From positions 26,142,001 through 26,206,000 of the forward strand of contig NC_081814.1 in the NCBI RefSeq assembly GCF_030704535.1: a DNA stretch of 64,000 nt, read 5' to 3'. Numbering within the stretch: position 1 is the stretch's first letter; each line of letters opens with the position of its first letter. The notes under the pieces were generated by a model. It ran no database searches and was not told where the DNA came from. It was given only the letters and a program-made list of their open reading frames with translations. Position numbers and translations under genes: made by a program. The DNA is from Vitis vinifera. Taxonomy: Eukaryota; Streptophyta; Magnoliopsida; Vitales; Vitaceae. Positions 49,001 to 58,919 of the stretch are shown one piece after another.

Positions 49001-50319
49001 AGTTTGTATGCTATTGCCTCACCCTCATTTTAATCACTTTTTAGCTATTTTTTATGGGTGGTTTTCATGTCAGAGGAAATTGCAGCTTGGCGTTAAAGAG
49101 AGATTCATCCCGGAGCAAAATGAGAGATTATGGTATGAAAGGCAGCTAGGGAGAAAAGCACATGAAAAGGGAAGATGATTTGGCTGAGTGGAAACATGGC
49201 ACAACAGGAGCAAGTGTTCGTGGGTAGAGTTCTTAGGAGGTACAGTTGAAAAGGAGTCAGTATGTTGGTTAAAGAGGACTTTTGGGAAGGTCAAGTGGAG
49301 GGGTTGGGAGTTTAGAGCCTCCTGTCTTTGTGATATGACACACAGAGGTTGGTGATGGGGCGGACGTAGAAGGTTGAACTTTCCAACAGCTGAACCCTTT
49401 AAGCATCTATGCAAGACCACTTGTCTTGTCAAGCTTTTCTTTTGTTGCAACATAGCTTGTGTATGAAAATCTTCTGAACTACTCCCAAGATTGATATGGT
49501 TACTCGAAATCTCTAGCTCTGCAGTTGAATACAATCAACAGGTTCAATAAAGCCCATAAATCCACCTTTCCATGTAAATGTTGTTAGAAAAAGTAGTCCT
49601 GCATTTTGTTGCCATTGCAATAACCCAAACGTTAGAAAAGCAGAAGAATAATTGGATAAGTGAATAGGCGATGTCAGTGAAACCAATCTAAAAAGGAGAG
49701 ATGTAACTCACACTTTATAAAACATAGTATAGTAGCTTTAACGTAACAACTGAGGTTTCCAGTTAGTCATCTTATGTGATAGCTGTGTTTTGTGCAAGGT
49801 AATACCTAAATTGACTTGATTCCTATCCTTACTATTCATGTGGAAATCCTATATTCATGACCTTTAATGCATCTACAACTTTCTCCATTTGCATTGCATG
49901 ACCACCCTTCGCCAAAATAAAATCCTTTCTATTTAACCTATGCACAATTTTGAATGCCAAACTTTCTACATCAGGTGAATATATCATATTTCTTTCCCCA
50001 ACTAGATTCAAATTCTATGCTGTTGAAAGAAACCACTTTCCAACAAGATACACAATGCAATTACATATGCAAAACTACTATAGACATACAGACACTAAAA
50101 TATGTTCCTCGGGGGAAAGTTTCATGGTCTACACATGTTTAGAAATGATTTCTCCCATGGACATTTTTATTAGGAAAATCTGTAGACAGGAAGGCACAAA
50201 ATCCAGAAAGAGTCTCGGAAGAAGAAATTTGAGTACAACACATGCAACATTAGGTGGGGAAAAACATCTTATCTTACCATAAAAGTTTAGAATGTTTATA
50301 AAAATCAAAATTTAGATTT
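46094..50319. other. Left-arm non-coding DNA and start of the spacer
   Basis: No gene recognised. 46094-46230 is the GEM-like upstream region (matched by 55222-55070), with a TTTAAATG box near 46207. From 46300 to about 49480 the arm is the reverse complement of about 52085-55000. A 154-codon ORF on the - strand (49534-49070) is mirrored at 52076-52470 but broken there by frame shifts, and it has no family I know. 49480-50319 lies in the unique spacer and shows nothing. Confidence 0.55.
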
Positions 50320-50324
50320 ACTAT

Positions 50325-50473
50325 TATAATGACCCGCATCCAACCATGTAGATATTGTCCGCTTTGGGCCCAAGGGGGCCCTCACTATTTTAAAACACGT
50401 CTACTTGGTTAAGATGAGCCTCTACATATATAGCGCCAAGAACATTCTCACCTATCCGATATGGGACATCACA
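50325..50473 (-). repeat. TRIM LTR, inverted copy
   Basis: 149 bp, the reverse complement of the two direct LTRs. It starts TATAATGACCCGC and ends GGGACATCACA on the + strand. Confidence 0.9.
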
Positions 50474-50549
50474 AACACCCCTCCATGCAGATACAACGTC
50501 CTCATTGTGTCCCATGGAATTGCGGGGCCAAACAGACAAACACCCCTTA

Positions 50550-50698
50550 TGTGATGTCCCACATCGGATAGAGGAGAATGTTCTTGGTGCTATATATGTA
50601 AAGGCTCCTCTTAATTAAGTAGACGCGTTTTAAAGCCGCGAGGGCTCCCTTGGGCCCAAAGTGGACAATATCTACATGGTTGGGTGCGGGTCATTACA
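50550..50698 (+). repeat. TRIM LTR, 5' direct copy
   Basis: 149 bp, TGTGATGTCCCACATCGG to GGGTCATTACA. It holds a TATATATG box near 50593, a plausible TATA element. Confidence 0.9.
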
Positions 50699-50700
50699 AA

Positions 50701-50713
50701 TAGTATCAGAGCC
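50701..50713 (+). other. Primer binding site of the TRIM
   Basis: TAGTATCAGAGCC lies 2 bp after the 5' LTR. It is one base off the TGGTATCAGAGCC that pairs with the 3' end of initiator methionine tRNA in TRIM and copia elements. Confidence 0.8.
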
Positions 50714-50826
50714 GATCCCCGACCCCGGTGTGGGGGTTTGTTTAGCCTCGTAAGGGGTGTTTGTCTGTTTGGCCCCGCAATCCCATGGGACATAACGAGG
50801 ACGTTGTGTCTGCATGGGGGGGTGTT

Positions 50827-50975
50827 TGTGATGTCCCACATCGGATAGGGGAGAATGTTCCTGACGCTATATATGTAGAGGTTCCTCTTAACCAAGTAGA
50901 TGCGTTTTAAAATCATGAGGGCCCCCTTGGGCCCAAAGCGGACAATATCTACATGGTTGGGTACAAGTTGTTACA
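50827..50975 (+). repeat. TRIM LTR, 3' direct copy
   Basis: 149 bp, same ends as the 5' LTR, preceded by a G-rich polypurine-like tract (GCATGGGGGGG at about 50814). Confidence 0.9.
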
Positions 50976-50980
50976 ACTAT

Positions 50981-51987
50981 GTTCATGAATAATTAATAGT
51001 TTAACCACACATGATGCAACAATTTACATATATGTTTTTGGTATAAGAGTAATTAGTTTGTCAAGTAAATAGGGTATAACTTGCTCTAAGTTCTATTACA
51101 AGCACTTCAAACTTCATGATTCCTGGACATAGTATCATATTCATGCAGGTAAGGCATCGATGTATTTGGCAAGAGCAAAGAATTGATCTTTGAATCCAAA
51201 TAGTCCAAATTGAAAGTGCTGGATTCGAAGAATTTCATGTTGACCTGCTTCCAACCAAGATAATAATCATACACTAAAGCTTGTGCAGATTAAGTTATGA
51301 TCATAATCATAATGAGTCCAAAAGAGGTTTCATCCGATCTAACTCACAAAAACCCCACAACTTTAATTAAATAATGATTTTTCTTAAGAAAAATTTGAGG
51401 TGAACAAACCATAATTACAGGTAGATGGCAAGTCAATTAAGGTGCAGCAATCAGTAGTACTACGCCATGTCTATGGTGCAGAAAAAACAAGCCACTGAGT
51501 TAAGGGCATCATATCAGATAACTACAACAACAGTGGGAATCATATGTGGCCAAGGCGATGAATCTTAGCCAGAAGCTCACTATTCTTCCTTTTTTTTTTC
51601 TTATTTGCAAAAGGTTTGTGATAATATGATGGCACATTGACATGCAATTGATGGAAGCTGTCCAATCCATGGTCGCTATGCCTCATGTATGGCCATGGTG
51701 TAGTTGGAGGTGATGAAGTGAGAAAATCACCAACTTCCTTATCAAAGAAAAAGAATTCCAGACCATTAGCGTGGAGTCTGTTCTTTATCAAGAAATTCTC
51801 AAACAACCTCGTAGCCTACCAACAGGAGAGATTATTACTGTTTGATTAAGTTTTTACTAATTTGATGAGATTAAGACAATTAATTTTCCTGAAGAAGTTT
51901 CCTAATATAGCAAGATACGTCACTATTGTGTGGTTCTATATCTTTGACTCTTTAATAAAGATGAAGGAGAGCAGGTGAGAGCAACAC
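50981..51987. other. Unique spacer DNA between the inverted arms
   Basis: No gene recognised. An 88-codon ORF on the - strand (51806-51540) has no recognisable family. This stretch matches neither arm. Confidence 0.5.
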
Positions 51988-52070
51988 GTGGGCGTGCCGG
52001 AGTGGTTATTGGGCATGACTAGAAATCATGTGGGCTCTGCCCGCGCAGTGTTCAAATCCTGCCGCTCACG
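51988..52070 (+). tRNA. tRNA-Ser(AGA), possibly defective
   Basis: The acceptor stem GTGGGCG pairs with CGCTCAC (one G-T). A D arm (CCGGAGTGGTTATTGGG) follows, then a 5-bp anticodon stem CATGA/TCATG with loop CTAGAAA, giving anticodon AGA (Ser, codon UCU), and the long variable arm of class II tRNAs (GGGCTCTGCCC). The T arm reads GCAGTGTTCAAATCCTGC, which has one T more than the normal GCAGG-TTCGAAT-CCTGC stem, and the loop has A in place of the usual G of TTCGAAT. No T run for Pol III termination follows within 30 bp. It may be a decayed gene. It sits at the inner edge of the right inverted arm. Confidence 0.7.
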
Positions 52071-52084
52071 CCTAATTGATGCAA

Positions 52085-55000
52085 TTCTGCGATGAGTTAT
52101 ACACAAGCTATGTTGCAACAAAAGAAAAGCTAGCAAGACAAGTGGTCTTGAATAGGTGCTTAAAGAGTTCAACCGTTGGAAAGTTCAACCTTCTACGTTT
52201 GTCTCATTACCACCCTCTGTGTGTCATATCACAGAGTCAAGAGGCTCTAAACTCCCAATCCCTCCATTGATCTTCCCAAAAATCTTCTTGAACCCACACC
52301 TAGGAACTCAACCCACTCACCATTTGCTCCTGTTGTTCCATGTTTCCACTCAGCCCAACCATCTTCCCATTTGATGTACTTTTCTCCCTAGTTGTCTTTC
52401 GTACCATAATCTCTCCTTTTTCTCCTGGATGAATCTCTCTTCAATGTCAAGCAGCAATTTCCTCTGACATGGAAACCACCAATATCGAAATAGCTAAAGA
52501 ACTCATTAACATGAGGGTGAGGCAATAGCATACAAACTCAAGACACTCGCATATTGGGGCGTGCAATCAATTGTTGGTTGATTGCTCAAATGGATATTCC
52601 AAGGGTCAATTTGGATCAGGGCTATATGCAAACCAAGATATTTCATTTATCATGAAATGCTTAAGTGAAAATTTCCTTCGTTCATGGTTGTGCTATGGCA
52701 GTTTGGAAGAACTAATCACTTCCTTCACTTGTTATCAGCATTGCCTTTTTGCGTTTTGATTTTCCAATCATGAGGAGATTCAGATTTGCCTCTTGGGACA
52801 AGTCTCTTTGTCTCTAGGAAGCATCAAACTGTAACGGATTCTCAACTGCAACACAAGTTCATTACGTCAGACAATCCAAGGTCGATTAGTCAAGCTTGTC
52901 AGTCTCGATAATGAGTTCATTTCCTCCCTTTTGGGTAGAGATATTGATGTCGATTGTGACTGCCACTGGCAATCAAAAACACTAATTGCAGTCTCAAGCA
53001 ATTTCATCTCCCTTCCAAATTGGAGAAAATCAAATAGAAACTCCAATGTCATTGCCGGTTGTCCCGTGAAACAGAAATTGGAGGACATCTCATTTTTTTG
53101 GAATCAATGTATTTGACAGCAACACCAGACTCATCTAATAGGGGTTAGGTATGCGAATGTTTAATTGAAATTCTCTTTGTAATGCTTAAAACGTATGACT
53201 TCCCTGACTGGTATTGGTTGTTTTGTGTCAATCAGGTTGTGCTGATTATTGCTACCAGCCAATGAAGAGAGGGGAAACTTGTATTGTCATCTAAATAGAA
53301 ATTCAATCTGGTTTCATTGAGGTGACGAACATGCTACAAGCCATCAGTCCGAAGCCCCCTATTGAGACCAGTTCAGGGCATTCAAGATGTTCATATGGCT
53401 GCTTGAGTGGAGGACTGTTAAGCTGGTATTTCTATATTTCAATGTGAGTCCATTCTCAGGCCTACTGACTGAAATGCTGAAGCATGACCTTTCTTGGCTA
53501 TCGAACTTGGAACTAGATTTGTCTGTTTTTCAAGTTGGTGAGTTTACTTAGATGAGCTAGCTCTTCCTATGCACAGGGAGTTCCCTTTCCATTGCTTTTA
53601 CAGAAATGGCAAGTCCCAAATAAAAGTGAATCTTCCCTTCCAGCAGCTAACATGTCATGCCTTCCAAAAAAGTAGCCATTATTATCTGGTGGGGTTTTGT
53701 CTTACCAATATTAGGTCTCATTTTTGTGTCAAAATTCATAGGATCTGAATTATGCTTCTCCCCTTAAACAATACTAAAGACCGCCTAAGGAACAAGACCA
53801 AAATTTTGATGATTTCTTTCTTTACTATTATTTATTTTTTTACTGGCACCAATTTTCCTGGACCCCTTTGTTCTAGATTCTCCAAACTTCACAAGTTCTC
53901 ACTGTTGATTTAGGATTATTAAACTTGCTGGGGTCCCTTAAAGCAAGGCAATGGGCCACCCAAATCCATAGCATCAGTAATCTGTGGGGAATAAAGGATT
54001 CGTTATGAATCTTGCTAGGGTCCCTTGGATATTGTTGTAAATTATAAATAGAAGATTCATTGTATCATTCATCAACACTGTGTCGTTCAACATAGGCCTT
54101 AGAATTTAAAATTTTTTGTGGTTTAATGTAGAGATTGCCATTTGGAAAAGGGTGAAACATCATTAATCAGCCTGGTCTGCCACCCCTTTTCCTTAAAATT
54201 TAAGGATGAGGATAAAAGGGATGATAAAAAAAGACTGCTAAAAAGCATATGAGATAAGCATGTGGCAGGTTGGTCCTATCCAGTTTATGAATAGTGAGTT
54301 TTCCTTTTCTGACCACTTTAATCAACACTTGAATTCATAGGTTGCTCCTTTAAGTGCTTTTCCTTTTCCTCACATTGGATATATCCAAGAATTTCATTCT
54401 TCTGTGAATCCAAGCTCTCAAGAGTTTTTTTGTCTAGAATAGGTCTGGTTGTTCCCACAACTACCGTGAATGCTATCTTAAGTTATAGAATCACTAATGC
54501 CCGGGGCAATTCCTGAGAACTTCTGTCTGAGTCCCCTTCCATTTTCAACCTTTTAGAACAAAGAGGCTGTTTAGTTTGGTAGTTATGTTCAATCTTGCTC
54601 TGTGAAACTATTAAAATATCTTATCTTTAAGCTTGTAATATGGTTGATGTATTGCCTTCTCATTTCCCCTTTTTCATATAGAATTAAAAGAGGTATGGCG
54701 TCAGAAAGCTAAAATACCAGCTCAAAAAGAGGCATCTTCACATACTCTCTGAGTCAGCTTAAAGAAAATAAGTAATACATGGTGCTTGTTAGGATTGAAT
54801 GATTGAACTGCTGACCAAATATATGTTAGGATTTATACATGTCTAACCATAATTAACCAAATACACTTTTCTTGGGATCTCTTGGAGAATTGAACAAAAG
54901 AAGAATAGGTCTTTCTTACGATAGCTTTTCAAAAATGGTCGAACACACCGTCATCTCAGACTGTTTCTGAGTAAGTTATTTTTTTCAAAAAGTTCATGCC

Positions 55001-55222
55001 TGTGCCTTTATTCATGTCGATAGGCAATGGATGAGTCATCAACTAAAAGTTAAACATTCGCCCACCATTTGTATCCCTTTAAATGCACCTGCATTTTACT
55101 GGTTTTGATCAACCTCAAAGCATTTCTTCAATCTCTTGAAAGTAGAGCATTCCAGACTTGTTGCAGACAACTAACAAGGTAGCTGGAGATAGAGATACTG
55201 AATTGTTGGCACTTCTAGAAAT
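52085..55222. other. Right-arm non-coding DNA
   Basis: Mirror of about 46100-49480. No gene recognised; ORFs are short and not maintained between the arms. A TTTAAATG box near 55077 lies upstream of the GEM-like gene. The part 52850-54770 is also repeated in direct orientation at 57350-58660. Confidence 0.55.
52850..54770 (+). repeat. Older direct duplicate, copy 1
   Basis: Phrases from this block recur in the same order and orientation at 57350-58660 (for example GAAACAGAAATTGGAGGACA at about 53070 and 57593; CGAACTTGGAACTAGATTT at about 53503 and 58219; CTCTGTGAAAC.ATTAAAATA at about 54600 and 58476). The copies are diverged and differ by indels, so this duplication is older than the inverted one. 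Both flank the GEM-like gene. Confidence 0.75.
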
Positions 55223-56142
55223 ATGAAGAACCAACTCCAAGAACAGGTTATTGGAATCCCAGTCAGCTGCCAATATGATAAGCCATCTCCTTCAAATGAC
55301 TCTAGGGCAATCATCCCAAGTAAAACTCTCTGTCTCTCTCTCTTCACTTTTCTTGTCAGTTGTTTTAGTTATAGAAGACTTCAAAAGGGAATTTTTTGTG
55401 CTAATGGAGTTGTCTTGAAAGTGCAGAAAAAATGGATTCAACCAATTATAGGATGAACAAAAATAATAAGAAATCAGACAATTTTGTGGATGGTGTTCGA
55501 GAGCATGGTAAGTTGGTAACTGTTTGTATTTTGCTACAGTTAAGATTAAGAGTCATCCTGATTTTAACAATTTTGTTTGTGAAACTGCAGTGAGATTAGG
55601 GCCTAAGTTCTCTGAAACAGTGAAGGGAAATTTGAGTTTGGGGGCTAGGATTCTTCAACTTGGGGGAGTGAAGAGAGTTTTCAACCAAATTTTTGATGGT
55701 AGAGAAGGAGAGAAACTATTGAAGGCTTCCCAATGCTATTTATGGACAACAGCAGGCCCTATAGCAGGCCTCCTCTTTATCTCTACTCAAAGGGTTGCCT
55801 TTTTCAGTGAAAGATCAATCAAATTTTCTTGTCCAAATGGTGAATTGGTTAGAATCCATTACAAGGTGGGGTTACTTACATGACTCTCTCTATGTCAACC
55901 CATCTCTCTTTCCATGATGTTTGAACATCTAAGTAAATTCATTTTCTTTTGTGCAGGTCTCTATCCCACTAAGAAAGATAAAGAGAGCCAACCAAAGCGA
56001 GAATGTGAAAAATCCTTCTCAGAAGTACATGGAAATTGTTACCATTGATAACTTTGACTTCTGGTTTATGGGATTCTTGAATTACCAGAAAACTTTCAGC
56101 TATCTTCAAGAGGCAATCTCTCAAGTGCAGAATCCACTCTAG
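55223..56142 (+). CDS. GEM-like GRAM-domain protein, right copy
   Basis: Four exons, 55223-55319, 55427-55507, 55591-55865 and 55957-56142, join in frame to 212 residues with exon lengths identical to the left copy (97, 81, 275 and 186 bp). It keeps the MKNQLQEQ.IGIPVS start, the VRLGPKFSETVKGNLSLGAR stretch, the GRAM domain (GPIAGLLFISTQRVAF, SERSIKF, YMEIVTIDNFDFWFMGFL) and the YLQEAIS tail. Differences from the left copy are scattered substitutions, for example YLW for YLS before TTAGP and a Cys in the segment KFSCPNG. It converges on the intact ZFWD gene; its role is expected to be membrane-lipid-linked signalling as in other GEM-like proteins. Confidence 0.9.
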
Positions 56143-56962
56143 AACTGATTCAAGTCATAAGTTTACTCCCTCCCGCCTCAACAAATGTATTTACTTGAAC
56201 CTGATAAAGCTTTGCACAGTCAAAGGCTTTGTATAAATTTTTTTGTTAATGAGAAATTGATCTCCAATTCTTCAACCGCTTATATTCTACTTGTGCACAG
56301 AACAAGTTCTTCCAAAGTGATATTATGCTAGTACTTGAGTAGCCATGCCATATGATACATTCCATTGCTCTAAGTCAAATGACATATGGCATGGTCAAGT
56401 CTCTTGTACTATGTGCATATGACATATTCCATTGATCCTAATCAAATGTACTACAAAGATATATACCCTAGGGAAACAGATTCTCAACTGGGTTTGTTGA
56501 GTTACAAGAATTGAATGAAGCGATATCCAACCTCAAAGTGACTTTTGTGTGATGAGTTAAGACCATAAGGTTTGTAGTCATTTGTTGAATGCTGATAGTG
56601 ACACTGTGAAATGAAAGGTTAGAAAACAGAACTGCCCAAACAATTGGAGATAGTAAAGGCTTGGTATTTTACTGACAGTGATGCCTTTTGCTTTTTGTCT
56701 GGCTTGAGCTGTAGATTATGGCACCTTCAAGCATTATTCGGGAAGTTTTTGGTAGGAAAATTAATATTACTCTCTTCCATGAGAAGATCTTGAGGCAGCC
56801 TCTGGTGAATCAAACCAGGCTAGTTATCTCATGATGAGGGAACCTTTGCTTTAGCTAGCTACTGCATGTCCTTTTAGAGCATTCTCAACTTGCTAGTTGT
56901 TCTATGTCAAGTAAACTACACTATCATTGTAGTCAGCTCTCTACTTTCATGAATACAGCAAG

Positions 56963-57109
56963 TGTAATGATCTGCTCTCTCTTATGTAGATATTGTTTAT
57001 TTTGGACCTAATAGGTTCTTACAACTTTAAAACATATTGACATGGTTAAGAAGAGTTCACTACATATATTGTGTCAGAAACTTCTCTTATTCGACGTAGG
57101 ATATCAGTA
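56963..57109 (-). mobile_element. Decayed solo LTR of the same TRIM family
   Basis: From TGTAATGATCTG to GATATCAGTA, about 147 bp follow the inverted TRIM LTR phrase by phrase (ATGTAGATATTGT, TTTTGGACC for TTTGGGCCC, TTTAAAACA, CATGGTTAAGA, CTACATATAT, then GTAGGATATCA). No clean target duplication remains. Confidence 0.75.
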
Positions 57110-57349
57110 AGCATATGGAACTATAGTTTCATACGTAAATTTTTATGAACAAACTAAGTGTATTAAATTATAATTTCATTGAAAAAAGATACATTGAGCT
57201 GCCAAAATCCAATACATTATTATATTTGAAAATTCTACGACTTTTGTTAAGTTCTCAATTTTCCTAAAAGGTTATTAAAGTATTAGAATTTGAGCCTACA
57301 ATGAATATCATGTTCTAATAAACCCCTTCATGCGCAATTGCTCTTAACT

Positions 57350-58660
57350 CTGCTAGATTCTCAATTATAGTGCAAGATTGTTAAGTCAAAGAATCCAAGG
57401 TTGATTAGTCATTATTCTCAATCTCAATAGCATGAATTCATTGTCTTTCTTCTGGGCAGAGATATTGATGACCATTGTGATTACCCACCCTGCTAATTGC
57501 TTTTGGGAAACTCAAATAGCAATTCCAATGTTGAATATTGAACAACATGGTTAATCTTGTCATCTGATTCCAAGTATGTCAGTTGTCCTGTGAAACAGAA
57601 ATTGGAGGACATCTCATTTCCTGGGAATCAAAATATTGACAACAATTCCAGGTTCATCTACTTGGGGCAGTGGCATTTCTCTTTGTGAGGCTTAAAGCAT
57701 ATGACTTGACTGACCAGTACCGGCTGTTAAGCGTCAATCAGGCTGTACTGGTTATTTCTACCAGTGCATGAAGAGACAGGGGAAAGTTGTTGTATGACAA
57801 TCTAAATACAAGCCATCAGTCTGTTATCGCTGTGGAGTCCAGTCCAGGGCTTTCAAGATATTCATGGCAGCTTGATTGGGGAGTGTTAAGCCGGTATGGC
57901 TTGCTGACTGAGGACTTGACTGAAGAATGTTGCTAGCTTAAGAACAATGAATTGTTTTTCAATTGTGTTTATGAGAATCTTGCAGTTGGTAAAACTGTAG
58001 ATGAAAAAAGAAAGTTGCTCTTATGTTATATTTTGATTATATCTCAAGGCACTTGAATGTCATAAACTGTAGATTACTCTCTTCCTCTGTATTTTATGGA
58101 AAGCCTTTTGTCAGTAATTGGTGTTATAAACTTATAATGAATGTAATATATTTCTATGTGTGTCCACTCTTCAGGCCTACTGATGGAAATACAGAAGATT
58201 GACTTGCTTGGCTATCGAACTTGGAACTAGATTTATATGCTTTCCAAGTTGGTGAGTGAACTTAGATGAGCTGCCTCTTGTTATGCACTGGGAGTTTCCT
58301 TTCTATTTGCTTCTACAGAAATGGCAATTCCCCAAAAAAGTAGCGGCTATTATTTGGTGGGGTTCTCTCATAGTTCCAGCCTCAACAATCCAACTCTCTT
58401 TTCTGTGTCAAAATTCATAGGATCTGATTTAGAACAAAAAGGTTGTCTAGTTTGGTAGTTTTTTTCAATCTTCCTCTGTGAAACCATTAAAATATCTTAT
58501 CTTTCAGCTTGTAATTCAGCTGATCTAATGTCTTCTCAATTCCCCTTTTTCATATAGAATTAAAAGAGGTCTGGCATCAGGAAGATGAAATGCCAGCTCA
58601 AAATGATGCATCTTCACATATTCTGAGTCAGACTAAAGAAAACAAGTAATAGAGGTGCTT
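57350..58660 (+). repeat. Older direct duplicate, copy 2
   Basis: Partner of 52850-54770 in the same orientation, shorter by several deletions. Part of the left arm (around 47813-47860) matches this copy more closely than copy 1 (the segment with GGCACTTGAATGTCATA). Confidence 0.7.
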
Positions 58661-58919
58661 GTTCAAAAGCTGAATCTTCCCAAAAGGCTAAAATGCCAGT
58701 TTCTGGGCACGACTTAGGAGCAATGGTAAATGAACTAACCCTCGAAACAAAGAGTTGGCAATGACAATACTAATATGACAAAATGAATTTTCATTGAATG
58801 AGTGGAGATTACAAATTTACAGTTTGTAAGATTACTACAAAGAGAATTCTGCGTGTGAATGATCATATTGACAAACCAGAATCAGAGCATAGCTTTCTGG
58901 AGATAACAACTGCCTTCCA

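Larger units (their letters stand above)
41152..49480. repeat. Left arm of a large inverted duplication
   Basis: Read on the other strand, this arm matches 63012 down to about 52085: first about 175 bp of AT-rich DNA (41152-41327 against 63012-62837), then the ZFWD gene, its 3' flank, the GEM-like gene and about 3 kb of non-coding DNA. The arms differ by many small indels and by large ones, the biggest being a loss in the left arm of what corresponds to 60759-62836. By eye the coding parts match at roughly nine bases in ten. Confidence 0.85.
50325..50975. mobile_element. Rearranged TRIM retroelement with three LTRs
   Basis: Three 149-bp LTRs are present: 50325-50473 (inverted), 50550-50698 and 50827-50975 (direct). 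The two direct LTRs begin TGTGATGTCCCACATCGG and end TTACA, and the PBS TAGTATCAGAGCC follows the first. The internal region is only 128 bp and codes nothing, which defines a TRIM (terminal-repeat retrotransposon in miniature). Between the inverted and first direct LTR lies 76 bp of internal sequence, also inverted. The 5-bp ACTAT occurs immediately outside both ends (50320-50324 and 50976-50980), so the whole three-LTR structure behaves as one insertion. The left outermost end is mutated (TATAATG instead of TGTAATG). Confidence 0.9.
56143..58919. other. Non-coding DNA between the GEM-like and ZFWD genes, right arm
   Basis: No gene is seen. It contains a decayed TRIM LTR (56963-57109) and the second copy of an older direct duplication (57350-58660). 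The last 250 bp are the 3' flank of the ZFWD gene, shared with the left arm. Confidence 0.6.

Noticed and set aside
49070..49534. 154-codon ORF on the - strand
   Set aside because: The mirrored copy in the right arm (52076-52470) is broken by frame shifts, and the sequence has no recognisable domain, so the frame is not maintained.
50400..50980. Direct and inverted repeats considered as a CRISPR-like or satellite array
   Set aside because: The repeat unit is 149 bp with LTR ends, a primer site and target duplication; it is a retroelement, and plants have no CRISPR arrays.
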